The notes under the pieces were generated by a model. That model was not told the DNA's origin and did not search any database. It worked only from the letters and a program-made list of their open reading frames with translations. From positions 124,001-188,000 of the forward strand of contig JASJAW010000019.1 in the NCBI GenBank assembly GCA_030066795.1: DNA of 64,000 bases, given 5' to 3'. The stretch comes from Dinoroseobacter sp. GTDB lineage: Bacteria > Pseudomonadota > Alphaproteobacteria > Rhodobacterales > Rhodobacteraceae. Both the position numbers and the translations under genes were made by a program. Of the stretch, positions 55,613 through 64,000 are shown piece after piece. The stretch's first letter is position 1; each line of letters begins with the position of its first letter.

Positions 55613-56431
55613 GTGAACTCGAACTCTCAGGCTTTCGCGCCTGAGCGCAGTGAGAAAATGCGAGTGGTGGACGAGATTATGCAATTTGCGAATGAAACGG
55701 ACGACAAAATCATGTCTTTGGACAAGCGCAAAGCAACGCAGCGCAGTAAAGTGCTCGTCGACCTGCTCGACTATTGGCAGGACCTGTGTCCGGAAGGTGG
55801 CCTGCCGGCCCGCGCCGATATCGATCCGCGCCGCATAGAAGGCGCACTGCCCTACGCGTTTGTTCTGGAACGTTTGACCCCAAGCACATCCCGCTTGCGT
55901 GTCGCAGGCGGACATCTTGTGGATCTTATGGGTATGGATGTCCGGGGAATGCCGCTTTCAGCGCTGTTTCAACCAGGTGACAGAAAGAAACTGTCGAGCC
56001 TGATCAACTCGATGTTTCTCACTCCGCGCGCGCTTGAGCTTGAGCTTTCAGCTCGAGGGACGGGTAGCCGCAAATCCATCCGCGCCGAGATGATGGCCCT
56101 ACCGTTGATAGACGATACCGGGTCCGTCTCCCGTGCCCTCGGCTGCCTTGTCGCGCAAGGTGCGCTCCCGAACCCGCCCTATCGCTTTCAAATCGACGCA
56201 TCGCGCGAAACTGATATCGATATCAGCAAGGAGAAAGTCAGCTTTGCACCGGCGCCCTTGCCAAAGCCGCATCTACCAAAATCGGAGACGCTCCATGGCA
56301 TGGAGGGATCCAGACAAATGGCGTTCGCCGAACCGCGTACAGACTACGCTGCACCTTCAAAAACGTCTCCGAAAAACACGGCGCCTGCCGAAGGTTCGGA
56401 CAAGGCGCCGCATTTGCGGGTCGTCAAGTAG
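55613..56431 (+). CDS. PAS-domain protein (PAS_5 type)
   Basis: This 272-residue protein carries the single PAS domain of the alphaproteobacterial PAS_5 family: LLDYWQDLCPEGGLPARADIDP, then IEGALPYAFVLERL, LRVAGGHLVDLMGMDVRGMPLSALF and a C-terminal beta-sheet part. The final ~85 residues (after FQIDASRETD) look disordered, rich in Pro, Ser and Lys. No output domain is attached. The ligand and partner are unknown. The start is GTG 55613 or ATG 55658. It is divergent from yicC and faces aroG tail to tail. Confidence 0.8.
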   Translation: MNSNSQAFAPERSEKMRVVDEIMQFANETDDKIMSLDKRKATQRSKVLVDLLDYWQDLCPEGGLPARADIDPRRIEGALPYAFVLERLTPSTSRLRVAGGHLVDLMGMDVRGMPLSALFQPGDRKKLSSLINSMFLTPRALELELSARGTGSRKSIRAEMMALPLIDDTGSVSRALGCLVAQGALPNPPYRFQIDASRETDIDISKEKVSFAPAPLPKPHLPKSETLHGMEGSRQMAFAEPRTDYAAPSKTSPKNTAPAEGSDKAPHLRVVK

Positions 56432-56437
56432 TTTGGA

Positions 56438-57817
56438 TCAGGAACTGACCGCCTGCACAGGTGCTGTTCCGGCGCGATGACGCTCGATCTCTTCGGCCAC
56501 AAGAAAGGCAAGCTCCAGCGCCTGAGACGCGTTGAGGCGCGGATCACATGCGGTGTGGTAGCGGCTTGACAGATCTTCATCCGTCACGGCGCGGACACCG
56601 CCCGTGCATTCGGTCACATCCTTGCCGGTCATTTCGAAATGAACGCCACCCGGGTGGCTGCCTTCCGCGTTATGAACTGCAAAGAACTCCTGAACTTCGC
56701 GCAGGACGCTTTCGAACGGGCGGGTCTTGTACCCCGAAGCCGATTTGATGGTGTTGCCGTGCATCGGATCGCAGGACCAGACCACATTGGCGCCAATCTC
56801 CTGCACCGTGCGGATCAGGCGCGGCAGGTGCTCGCCGACATTGCCCGCTCCGAAGCGTGCGATCAGCGTCAGGCGTCCGGCTTCGTTCTCGGGGTTGAGC
56901 TTGTCGATCAGGACCTTCAGATCCTCGTTGGAAATGGACGGACCGCATTTCAGGCCGATCGGGTTCTGCACACCTTCGCAGAACGCCACATGCGCCCCGT
57001 CAGGCTGGCGCGTGCGATCGCCGATCCAGATCATATGCCCGGAGCCCGCCAGCCATTTCCCGGACGTCGAATCCAAGCGGCAAAGCGCCTCTTCGTATTC
57101 CAGAAGAAGGGCTTCGTGGCTTGTGTAGAAATCCACTGTGGCCAGTTCGATATTCTGCTCGGACGTCAAGCCCGCCGCGTTCATGAAATCGAGCGCATCG
57201 GCAATCCGGGACGCCATCGTGCGATACTTCTCCGACTCGTCGCGATCCGTGAACCCAAGCGTCCAGGAATGGACCTGGTGAATATCCGCGAAGCCGCCCT
57301 TGGAGAACGCGCGCAACAAGTTCAGCGTCGCCGCTGCCTGCGTGTAGGCGCGCAGCATTTTGTCCGGGTTCGGGATGCGCGCTTCCGGCGTGAAGTCCAA
57401 TTCGTTGATGATGTCGCCCCGGTAGCTGGGCAATTCTACACCGTCCTTAACCTCAGTCGCAGCCGAGCGGGGCTTGGCAAACTGCCCGGCCATCCGACCT
57501 ACTTTCACCACCGGCACCTTCGCGCCGTAAGTGAGGACCGTCGCCATCTGCAGCATGACCTTGAACGTGTCGCGGATCAGGTCCGCGCCGAACTCGCCGA
57601 AGCTTTCGGCGCAGTCCCCGCCCTGAAGCAAGAACGCCTCGCCGCGCGAAACAGCACCCAACTGCGCCTTCAGGGCCCGCGCCTCGCCTGCAAAGACCAG
57701 CGGCGGATATTGCGTGAGCCGTGCCTCAACTTCGGCTAGCGCCGTTGCATCGACATAGTCAGGCATCTGAATCCGGGGCTTCGTGCGCCAGTCAGACTTG
57801 CTCCAAGGCCGCGTCAT
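56438..57817 (-). CDS. aroG: Class II DAHP synthase
   Basis: This enzyme condenses phosphoenolpyruvate and erythrose 4-phosphate to DAHP, the first step of aromatic amino-acid synthesis. It is the plant/actinobacterial type II form: [67 protein letters not shown], and [14 protein letters not shown], with metal ligands in GGDCAES and later His/Glu. 459 residues is normal. It is separate from aroQ (31.7 kb). GGAGAGA precedes the ATG at 57817. Confidence 0.95.
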   Translation of the reverse strand: MTRPWSKSDWRTKPRIQMPDYVDATALAEVEARLTQYPPLVFAGEARALKAQLGAVSRGEAFLLQGGDCAESFGEFGADLIRDTFKVMLQMATVLTYGAKVPVVKVGRMAGQFAKPRSAATEVKDGVELPSYRGDIINELDFTPEARIPNPDKMLRAYTQAAATLNLLRAFSKGGFADIHQVHSWTLGFTDRDESEKYRTMASRIADALDFMNAAGLTSEQNIELATVDFYTSHEALLLEYEEALCRLDSTSGKWLAGSGHMIWIGDRTRQPDGAHVAFCEGVQNPIGLKCGPSISNEDLKVLIDKLNPENEAGRLTLIARFGAGNVGEHLPRLIRTVQEIGANVVWSCDPMHGNTIKSASGYKTRPFESVLREVQEFFAVHNAEGSHPGGVHFEMTGKDVTECTGGVRAVTDEDLSSRYHTACDPRLNASQALELAFLVAEEIERHRAGTAPVQAVSS

Positions 57818-57997
57818 GGGGTCTCTCCGCTTCGTTTGTAAGCCAAAATACACGGCCTTCTACGCGACCCGAAACGTCTTGCCAATGCGGTTTCGCGCCA
57901 TGAGGCGCGATCAATGATTGCGCAAACAGCCGCAATCGGCAAAGCTGCCGCGCACGGTGACCGCATCCGGGTGCCAACCAGACCAAACACGGCCCAG

Positions 57998-59014
57998 ATG
58001 ACAGAGACAATGAACGAAGCGCCCACTGTCCGGATACATTCGCTTGAGACCATCAAGCCCAAACGCTTTGTTTTTGTTTTAATGCACAATTTTACGATGC
58101 TTTGCTTTTCGTCAGCGGTCGAAGCCTTGCGAATCGCAAACCGTATGTCGGGACAGGATCTCTACAGCTGGACGCTGGCCGGAGAAGGCGGAGAGATCGC
58201 CTATTGCTCCGCCGGGGTTGGTTTCAAACTCGATATGGGGCTCGAGGATCTGACCCGCGATGACACGCTGATGCTGTGCGGCGGTCTCGACATTTCAGAC
58301 GCCACAACAAAACCCCTGCTGAACTGGCTGCGCAAAGAAGCGCGTCGCGGCATCGTCACGGCCGGCTTATGTACGGCCAGCTACACGATGGCGCAGGCCG
58401 GGCTTCTTGACGGCAAACGGGCCACGATCCACTGGGAAAACCAGGACAGTTTTCTTGAAGCCTTCGACGAGGTCGATCTGACAAAGTCTGTCTTCGTGAT
58501 GGATGGCAACCGCTATACCACTGCCGGCGGCACCTCTTCGATCGATTTGATGCTTGCAATCATTGCCAATGATCACGGCGAAGAGCTTGCAAATGCGGTT
58601 GCTGACCAGCTCATTTATACAACGATCCGCACCGATCAGGACACCCAGCGCTTGTCCGTGCCGACGCGCATCGGGGTGCGGCACCCGAAACTTGCACAGG
58701 TCATCCAGACGATGGAAGCCAACCTGGAAGAGCCGATCAGCCCGTCCGTACTGGCCACCGATATCGGGATGAGCACGCGGCAGCTGGAGCGGCTCTTCCG
58801 CCGCTATCTGAACCGCAGCCCCAAGAGATACTACATGGAGTTGCGGCTTCAGAAGGCGCGTAACCTGCTGATGCAGACGGATATGAGCATCATCAATGTA
58901 GCGCTGGCCTGCGGCTTCACCTCGCCGTCACATTTTTCCAAATGCTACCGCTCGCAATACCAGACGACACCCTACCGCGAGCGCGGCAGCCATGCGACGC
59001 GATTGAGTGTCTAG
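57998..59014 (+). CDS. GlxA-type AraC-family regulator
   Basis: The protein (338 residues) has an N-terminal DJ-1/PfpI-like domain (FVFVLMHNFTMLCFSSAVEAL; VTAGLCTASYTMAQAGLLDG; TIHWENQDSF) and a C-terminal AraC DNA-binding domain with two helix-turn-helix motifs (SVLATDIGMSTRQLERLFRRYL and INVALACGFTSPSHFSKCYR). Homologues such as GbdR/CdhR control glycine betaine, carnitine or arginine catabolism in proteobacteria; the ligand here is unknown. Alternative start is ATG 58010. Its stop overlaps that of the convergent sugar dehydrogenase by 4 nt. It is not adjacent to an obvious target operon. Confidence 0.9.
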   Translation: MTETMNEAPTVRIHSLETIKPKRFVFVLMHNFTMLCFSSAVEALRIANRMSGQDLYSWTLAGEGGEIAYCSAGVGFKLDMGLEDLTRDDTLMLCGGLDISDATTKPLLNWLRKEARRGIVTAGLCTASYTMAQAGLLDGKRATIHWENQDSFLEAFDEVDLTKSVFVMDGNRYTTAGGTSSIDLMLAIIANDHGEELANAVADQLIYTTIRTDQDTQRLSVPTRIGVRHPKLAQVIQTMEANLEEPISPSVLATDIGMSTRQLERLFRRYLNRSPKRYYMELRLQKARNLLMQTDMSIINVALACGFTSPSHFSKCYRSQYQTTPYRERGSHATRLSV

Positions 59015-60123
59015 GCGCCGTCGCCCGGCGTCATACGATAAAGCGCGCCGTTGCCCACGCTGAGAAACCAAATCGCACCGTCGGGACCTTCGCGTACGTC
59101 ACGGGTACGCGCCGTCGCGTCTGCTTCGATCTCTTCTTCGGCAAAGGTGGTGCCATCAAGCCGCGACAGGTAACCGAATTTGAGGGAGCCAACAAAGACA
59201 TCGCCGCGCCATTCGGGCCAGAGCGCTCCCGAGTAGACCATCATGCCCGACGGGGCGATGGAGGGATCCCAATAATGCTCCGGCTGCTCCATCCCGGCCT
59301 TCTCGGTGCCCTCCCCGATCTTTCGACCGGAATAGTGTTTCCCGAAGGCAATAACGGGCCAACCGTAATTCGCGCCTTTCTGCACTCGGTTTACTTCATC
59401 TCCCCCGCGCGCACCATGTTCGACCACCCAGAGATTGCCGTTCAGATCGAGCGTCGCGCCCTGCGGGTTGCGATGACCATAGGACCAGATCTCGGGCTGT
59501 GCGCTGGCCTGTCCCACAAAAGGGTTGTCTGACGGCACAGAGCCGTCGCGGTTCAGGCGCACGACGGTGCCGTTCTGGTTTCTCAGATCCTGCGCGCTGT
59601 CCTCATCACCACGATCCCCGATCGTCAGATAAAGCTTGCCATCACGGCCCTCGACAATCCGGGAGCCGAAATGGCGACCGCCCCGGCTTCCCGCTTCGCT
59701 TGCGAATATCACCCTCGTTTCTTCCAGTCGCGTTCCGTCCCGGCTCAGCCGGCCAACAGCAAGGCCAGTGCCCGCGCCCCGGCGCTGCTGTATCGAGAAG
59801 CTCAGGAAGACCTCGCGGCTTTGCGCGAAATCGGCAGGGATCATGACGTCGAGCAGCCCACCCTGCCCGCCCACCTTTATGTCCGGTAGCCCTTCCACCG
59901 CGCCGCTCGTTCCGTCGGAGCGGACATGCAGCAACCGGCCGCCACGTTCCGTGATCAGCAGACCCCTATCCGGCAGAAACCCGAAGCCCCACGGTTCCTC
60001 CAGACCGCTAACCACCGCGTTGAGTTGCGCCGGACCAGCCGATGTCTGCACAGACTCGGCCAAGGAGGTTATTGGGGTAAGTGCTGCGAGGGTGAATAAT
60101 GCGGCAAGGGTGTGCAAACGCAT
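59011..60123 (-). CDS. PQQ-dependent sugar dehydrogenase-like protein
   Basis: This 370-residue exported beta-propeller has a signal peptide (LHTLAALFTLAALTPITSLA), then GLEEPWGFGFLPDRGLLITERGG, GGQGGLLDVMIP, GSRGGRHFGSRIVEGRDG, SYGHRNPQGATLD and the terminal GPDGAIWFLS, as in the soluble glucose/aldose dehydrogenase (YliI) family, also called glucose/sorbosone dehydrogenase. It probably oxidises sugars in the periplasm and needs PQQ. PQQ synthesis genes are not in the window. Confidence 0.9.
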   Translation of the reverse strand: MRLHTLAALFTLAALTPITSLAESVQTSAGPAQLNAVVSGLEEPWGFGFLPDRGLLITERGGRLLHVRSDGTSGAVEGLPDIKVGGQGGLLDVMIPADFAQSREVFLSFSIQQRRGAGTGLAVGRLSRDGTRLEETRVIFASEAGSRGGRHFGSRIVEGRDGKLYLTIGDRGDEDSAQDLRNQNGTVVRLNRDGSVPSDNPFVGQASAQPEIWSYGHRNPQGATLDLNGNLWVVEHGARGGDEVNRVQKGANYGWPVIAFGKHYSGRKIGEGTEKAGMEQPEHYWDPSIAPSGMMVYSGALWPEWRGDVFVGSLKFGYLSRLDGTTFAEEEIEADATARTRDVREGPDGAIWFLSVGNGALYRMTPGDGA

Positions 60124-60275
60124 CGCGTTCTGTCTCCTGAACTGAGGTACCTATTCAAAGATAGGCCCGGCGCAGCGCTATCCCAGACCACGCACGCATC
60201 CTTGAGCCATCCGGCACTCTGGAAGTGCCCCAAGGGGACCAATGACGCGCACAGGCCCTTTTCTTTCCGTGCGTA

Positions 60276-60291
60276 GCGCACTAGCGTGCGC
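60276..60291. repeat. Inverted repeat upstream of the branched-chain ABC genes
   Basis: GCGCAC and GTGCGC form 6-bp arms separated by TAGC, 33 nt before the first gene of the transport operon. It might be an operator or a 5' leader hairpin. There is no further support. Confidence 0.25.
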
Positions 60292-60323
60292 GCCGGACAC
60301 ACGTTCCAATTAGGGAGTAAACA

Positions 60324-61517
60324 ATGAAAAAGATGCTTCTGGCGTCCGTGGCGACGCTCGGTGTTGCCTCCGCTGCGTTCGCGGCTGGTCACGGCAATGA
60401 AGTCAAACTCGGAATTGCGCTCGGCTTCTCCGGCCCGCTCGACAGCCTTGCCCCGCCGATGGAGTCCGGCGCAAAGTTCGCCATCGAAAAGATCAATGAA
60501 ACCGGGATGTTCCTTGATGGAGCTAAGATCACTTCGGTATCCGGCGACTCGACCTGCGTCGATGCTGGTGCAGCGACCGCTACGGCGGAACGTCTGATCA
60601 CCGCAGAAGGGATCAACGGCCTGATCGGCGCGATGTGCTCGGGTGCGACCGGTGCGATCGTGTCGAACGTCTCGGTGCCCAATGGCATGGTTCAAATCTC
60701 GCCTTCCGCCACGTCACCCGCTTTGTCGACGATCGAGGACAACGGCCTGTTCTTCCGCATGGCGCCGTCTGATGCGCGTCAGGGTGAAGTTATGACCGAC
60801 GTGATCATGGAACAGGGCGTCAAAACCGTGGCGCTGACCTACACCAACAACGACTACGGCAAAGGCCTGGCCGACAGCTTCGCGGCAGCGTTTGAAGCCG
60901 CGGGCGGCACAGTGACCATCAACGCGCCGCATGATGAAGCCAAGGGCGACTATTCTGCGGAGATCGGCGCACTGGCATCGGCTGGTGGCGAAGCGCTTGT
61001 GGTTGCAGGCTACGCCGATGGCGGTGGCGCGGGGATCATTCAGGCCGCACTCGACACAGGTTCGTTTGAGAAGTTCATCCTGCCTGACGGCATGATCTCC
61101 GACACGCTTACCGACGCGTTCGGCGCCGATCTCGACGGCTCTTTCGGCCAGATCCCTGCCCCGGCGGGTGACGGCGCGGGCGTTTTCGCCGAGATGGTTG
61201 GCGACGCGTTTGACCCGACCTCTGCTTATGCAGGTGAAAGCTTCGACGCGGCGGCAGTCATGCTGCTGGCGATGCAGGCAGCCGGGTCCAGCGCTCCGGC
61301 TGACTATCTGCCGAAGATCCTTGAGGTGGCGAATGCGCCAGGTGAGCCCATTGGCCCGGGCGATCTGGAGAAAGCGCTTCAGATTCTGAAGGATGGTGGC
61401 GACATCGACTTTTCCGGCGCAACTGGCGTGGAACTGATCGGTCCCGGCGAGTCCGGTGGCACCTATCGGCAAGTCGTCGTTGAAGGCGGCGAATTCAAAA
61501 CCGTGCAAATTCGCTAA
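60324..61517 (+). CDS. Branched-chain amino acid-type ABC transporter substrate-binding protein
   Basis: This 397-residue exported protein belongs to the Peripla_BP_6 (LivJ/LivK) family. A signal peptide (KMLLASVATLGVASAAFAAG) precedes VKLGIALGFSGPLDSLAPPM, which has the typical GFSGPL start, then VVSGDSTCVDAGAATATAERL-like sequence and SPSATSPALSTIE. The substrate could be branched-chain amino acids, amides or other small molecules; the sequence does not decide. AGGGAG stands 9 nt before the ATG. It heads the operon and is followed by a strong hairpin terminator. Confidence 0.9.
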   Translation: MKKMLLASVATLGVASAAFAAGHGNEVKLGIALGFSGPLDSLAPPMESGAKFAIEKINETGMFLDGAKITSVSGDSTCVDAGAATATAERLITAEGINGLIGAMCSGATGAIVSNVSVPNGMVQISPSATSPALSTIEDNGLFFRMAPSDARQGEVMTDVIMEQGVKTVALTYTNNDYGKGLADSFAAAFEAAGGTVTINAPHDEAKGDYSAEIGALASAGGEALVVAGYADGGGAGIIQAALDTGSFEKFILPDGMISDTLTDAFGADLDGSFGQIPAPAGDGAGVFAEMVGDAFDPTSAYAGESFDAAAVMLLAMQAAGSSAPADYLPKILEVANAPGEPIGPGDLEKALQILKDGGDIDFSGATGVELIGPGESGGTYRQVVVEGGEFKTVQIR

Positions 61518-61536
61518 AACGCGACTAAAATCAAAA

Positions 61537-61567
61537 AACAGCCCCGGTGCGATCCGGGGCTGTTTTT
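61537..61567 (+). terminator. Terminator/attenuator after the substrate-binding protein gene
   Basis: AACAGCCCCGG and CCGGGGCTGTT form a perfect 11-bp stem with a 6-nt loop, followed by TTT. It sits 19 nt after the stop of the binding-protein gene and 14 nt before the ATPase start. It probably makes binding-protein mRNA more abundant than the mRNA of the rest of the operon. Confidence 0.85.
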
Positions 61568-61581
61568 GCTAGGGGGCAGAC

Positions 61582-62367
61582 ATGATCCGTGTGGAAAACC
61601 TGCACAAGCACTTTGGTGGATTTCGGGCTGTCGACGGCACGACACTGGAGATTGCCGAGGGGTCAATCACCGGTCTGGTTGGCCCCAACGGCGCCGGTAA
61701 AACTACTCTTTTCAATGTGATCGCGGGCAACCTTAAACCTACCTCGGGCAAGGTATTCATGGGCGATGAGGACATCACCGGCCTCGAACCCCACGAACTG
61801 TTCGCCAAGGGCCTGCTGCGCACTTTCCAGATCGCGCATGAGTTTTCGTCCATGACAGTTCGCGAAAACCTGATGATGGTTCCCGGCGGCCAGTCGGGCG
61901 AGACGCTCTGGAACGCGTGGTTCGCGCAAGGACGCATCGCGCAGGAAGAAGCCCAGCTGTTGAAGAAGGCCGACGAAGTCCTTGAGTTTCTTACAATTGA
62001 TCACCTGAAGGACGAGCTCGCTGGCAATCTCTCCGGCGGACAGAAAAAGTTGCTCGAACTCGGCCGCACCATGATGGTCGATGCCAAGATCGTGTTTCTG
62101 GACGAGGTGGGCGCCGGCGTGAACCGCACACTCCTGATGACCATCGCAGACGCGATCATTCGGCTGAACAAGGAACGTGGCTACACCTTCTGCGTGATCG
62201 AACACGACATGGATTTCATCGGCAAACTCTGCGATCCGGTGATCGTCATGGCGGAAGGCAAGAAGCTCGCCGAAGGCACCATGGCCGAGATCAAAGCAAA
62301 CGAGCAAGTGATCGAGGCCTATCTGGGTACCGGTCTGAAGAACAAAGACAAGGTGAGCGCGGAATGA
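61582..62367 (+). CDS. ABC transporter ATPase, LivG-like
   Basis: This 261-residue ATPase is of the high-affinity branched-chain amino-acid (HAAT) class. It has Walker A GPNGAGKTTLFNV, ITGLEPHELFAKGLLRTFQIAHEF typical of LivG, the signature NLSGGQKKLLELGRTMM, Walker B IVFLDEVGAGVN (with Val in place of Pro of the usual DEPxAG), and the His of IEHDMDF. Its stop overlaps the next gene by 4 nt. Confidence 0.92.
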   Translation: MIRVENLHKHFGGFRAVDGTTLEIAEGSITGLVGPNGAGKTTLFNVIAGNLKPTSGKVFMGDEDITGLEPHELFAKGLLRTFQIAHEFSSMTVRENLMMVPGGQSGETLWNAWFAQGRIAQEEAQLLKKADEVLEFLTIDHLKDELAGNLSGGQKKLLELGRTMMVDAKIVFLDEVGAGVNRTLLMTIADAIIRLNKERGYTFCVIEHDMDFIGKLCDPVIVMAEGKKLAEGTMAEIKANEQVIEAYLGTGLKNKDKVSAE

Positions 62368-62729
62368 AGCTCGCGCTGCCCCTGCTCTTGGTACTGGCCC
62401 AACCCGCGCAGGCTGAAGAGTTCATTTTCCGCTGCTTTTTCGACTGGGTCTGCGACCCGAACCGCACCTGTCAGGATGCGGGCGAAGACATCCGCTTCCG
62501 CGTAAACCCCGAGACCAACGCGGTGGCGCGGATCGGCGGCAACGATTTGAGCAGCTTCACCCTCTTGATCGGGGATCGCGCTGTCACCGTGTTGGAACAG
62601 ACCATCTCAGGCGGCACGACCACCACAACCATCATGACAGAGGATGGGTTCGCCGTGCACAGCGAAAATGCCATCACCGGGCAGCTGCTGACGCCAATGC
62701 AGTATCTCGGCACTTGCACCCCAAGTTGA
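62364..62729 (+). CDS. Small secreted Cys-containing protein within the ABC operon
   Basis: I do not recognise this 121-residue protein. It has a signal peptide (MKLALPLLLVLAQPAQA) and a mature part with four Cys in two clusters (FRCFFDWVCDPNRTCQDAG and the terminal YLGTC). The N-terminal part reads like a small beta-rich domain (AEEFIFRCF). It lies between the two ATPase genes of a branched-chain ABC operon and overlaps the first by 4 nt, so it is likely to be co-expressed with them. Periplasmic location is inferred from the signal peptide. Confidence 0.75.
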   Translation: MKLALPLLLVLAQPAQAEEFIFRCFFDWVCDPNRTCQDAGEDIRFRVNPETNAVARIGGNDLSSFTLLIGDRAVTVLEQTISGGTTTTTIMTEDGFAVHSENAITGQLLTPMQYLGTCTPS

Positions 62730-62772
62730 GGCACGCCATGACCCATCCCTACACCATCGCCAGAGGCGCGCC

Positions 62773-63594
62773 ATGAGCGACTATTCCGACCGGGGCAACA
62801 AGGACGCTTCGATCACTCGTACAGACAACATGCCGACCCTCACCCCGGCGCATCCCGAGAGCGGGCCGTCCCATTACGTGGGCTCAGGCGGTCCGTTCCT
62901 GATCGGCGATGGGATGACCGGTGGCTATGGTGGCGCGGATATTCTCCACGACTGCACAATCTCCGTCGACAAAGGAGAGATTGCGGTCATCGTCGGCCCC
63001 AATGGTGCCGGCAAATCCACCGCGATGAAGGCCGTCTTCGGCATGCTCAACATCCACACTGGCTCGGTGCGGCTGAATGGCGAGGACATCACGGCACTCT
63101 CCCCGCAAGCCCGGGTCAACAAGGGCATGGGCTTCGTGCCACAAACCAACAACATCTTCACCTCCATGACCGTGGAGGAGAACCTCGAGATGGGCGCCTT
63201 CATCCGACGGGACGACATTTCCCAAACGATGGAACAGGTTTACGAGCTGTTCCCGATCCTGCGTGACAAGCGCCGTCAACCTGCCGGAGAGCTGTCCGGC
63301 GGCCAGCGCCAGCAAGTCGCCGTGGGCCGCGCGCTGATGACCCAGCCGCAGGTTCTGATGCTGGACGAGCCCACCGCCGGGGTCAGCCCGATCGTGATGG
63401 ACGAGCTCTTCGACCGCATCATCGAGGTCGCCCGCACCGGCATCTCCATCCTCATGGTCGAACAGAACGCCCGCCAGGCGCTGGAGATCGCGGACAAGGG
63501 CTACGTCCTCGTCCAGGGCCGCAACCGCTACACCGACACCGGAAAGGCCCTGCTGGCCGATCCGGAAGTCCGCAAATCCTTCCTGGGAGGCTGA
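62773..63594 (+). CDS. ABC transporter ATPase, LivF-like
   Basis: The 273-residue ATPase has Walker A GPNGAGKSTAMKAVFG, GMGFVPQTNNIFTSMTVEENLEMGAF typical of LivF, the signature ELSGGQRQQVAVGRALM, Walker B VLMLDEPTAGVSP and VEQNARQAL. It has an unusual N-terminal extension of about 45 residues (MSDYSDRGNKDASITRTDN..., rich in Ser, Gly and Pro) before the ATPase core starts near VGSGGPFLIGD. AGAGG is about 7 nt before the ATG. Confidence 0.93.
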   Translation: MSDYSDRGNKDASITRTDNMPTLTPAHPESGPSHYVGSGGPFLIGDGMTGGYGGADILHDCTISVDKGEIAVIVGPNGAGKSTAMKAVFGMLNIHTGSVRLNGEDITALSPQARVNKGMGFVPQTNNIFTSMTVEENLEMGAFIRRDDISQTMEQVYELFPILRDKRRQPAGELSGGQRQQVAVGRALMTQPQVLMLDEPTAGVSPIVMDELFDRIIEVARTGISILMVEQNARQALEIADKGYVLVQGRNRYTDTGKALLADPEVRKSFLGG

Positions 63595-63595
63595 C

Positions 63596-64000
63596 ATGGA
63601 TTTCCTCAACGCCCTCGTCGCGCTTCTCAACTTCGTCATCATCCCCGCGACCGCCTATGGCAGCCAGCTCGCGCTTGGCGCGCTCGGGGTCACACTGATT
63701 TATGGCATCCTGCGGTTTTCCAACTTCGCCCATGGCGACGGGATGGCACTGGGGACGATGTTTGTGATCCTGACCACATGGGGTCTCCAGGCGGCAGGGA
63801 TCAGCTTTGGCCCCCTGCCCACCGCTCTTCTGGCCCTGCCCATCGGCATTGCGTTGACGGCGCTTTTGTTCATCGCAACAGACCGCGCGGTCTATCGGTT
63901 CTACCGCAGACAGAAGGCCGCACCGGTGATCTTCGTGATCGCCTCGCTCGGGGTGATGTTTGTCTATAACGCGCTGACGCGGTTTATCATCGGCCCCGAT
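63596..64000 (+). CDS. Branched-chain ABC transporter permease, LivH-like (partial)
   Basis: The first 135 codons of an inner-membrane permease are present; the gene continues beyond the window. Hydrophobic stretches are LVALLNFVIIPATAYGSQLALGALGVTLIYG, with the LivH-type LIYGILRFSNFAHGDGMALG motif (normally IFGVLRVINFAHGE), then FGPLPTALLALPIGIALTALLFI and VIFVIASLGVMFVY. It begins one base after the LivF stop. It should pair with a LivM-type permease further right. Confidence 0.92.
   Translation, partial: MDFLNALVALLNFVIIPATAYGSQLALGALGVTLIYGILRFSNFAHGDGMALGTMFVILTTWGLQAAGISFGPLPTALLALPIGIALTALLFIATDRAVYRFYRRQKAAPVIFVIASLGVMFVYNALTRFIIGPD

Noticed and set aside
56639-57739. 366-codon plus-strand frame opposite aroG
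   Set aside because: It mirrors the conserved DAHP synthase gene and is a shadow.
1-64000. Mobile elements, CRISPR arrays, tRNA or rRNA genes
   Set aside because: I found no transposase, integrase, direct-repeat array, cloverleaf or rRNA stretch while reading the window.

Overview
The window is a chromosomal segment of an alphaproteobacterium, most probably a marine member of the Rhodobacterales (Roseobacter group). The evidence is gene order and protein type: dusB-ntrB-ntrC-ntrY-ntrX followed by trkA-trkH-hfq-hflX, a fused ispDF, an NtrC that lacks the GAFTGA loop, a class II DAHP synthase, and several short membrane or periplasmic proteins of roseobacter type. Coding density is high, many gene pairs overlap by 4 nt (ATGA), and I see no rRNA, tRNA, CRISPR array, insertion sequence or prophage.

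Layout. 1-6.2 kb: a DUF6456 protein, lipA, hpt with a small membrane protein, a COQ10-like START protein, pncC-type CinA, pgpA and ispDF. 6.3-13.5 kb: the nitrogen-regulation operon dusB-ntrBC-ntrYX. 13.5-14.5 kb: two tandem paralogous lipoproteins on the opposite strand. 14.6-19.1 kb: trkA-trkH-hfq-hflX. 19-27.5 kb: a penicillin-acylase family hydrolase, a SYLF lipoprotein, hemB, a small membrane protein and mfd. 27.5-33.2 kb: a tightly coupled MFS/DsbA-like/acyl-CoA-ligase trio with a divergent XRE-cupin regulator, then aroQ coupled to a LuxR solo and an unassigned transcript-like stretch. 33.2-38.6 kb: tsf and rpsB, a cupin, psuK-psuG and membrane proteins. 38.6-45.4 kb: a peptide-type solute-binding protein, a probable small RNA gene, 3-hydroxybutyrate dehydrogenase, a patatin-like lipase, a dipeptidase gene broken by an in-frame TAG, and an unrecognised coiled-coil/membrane protein. 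45.4-53.4 kb: the complete phosphate regulon phoR-pstSCAB-phoU-phoB with Pho boxes before pstS, plus a receiver-like protein divergent from phoR. 53.4-64 kb: gamma-carbonic anhydrase, gmk, yicC, a PAS protein, aroG, a GlxA-type regulator, a soluble sugar dehydrogenase, and a branched-chain amino-acid type ABC operon that runs off the right edge.

How the genes work together. The window carries two nutrient-sensing circuits (Ntr for nitrogen, Pho for phosphate), potassium uptake, RNA-based control (Hfq and a candidate sRNA) and scavenging functions (pseudouridine, peptides, branched-chain amino acids).

The least explained items are: (i) a ~75-nt candidate sRNA at 40574-40648 with its own promoter and terminator; (ii) a promoter-dyad-transcript-terminator unit at 32911-33159 directly downstream of the LuxR solo; (iii) the TAG-interrupted dipeptidase; (iv) the tandem lipoproteins inside the ntr/trk block; and (v) the 435-residue protein at 44109-45416.
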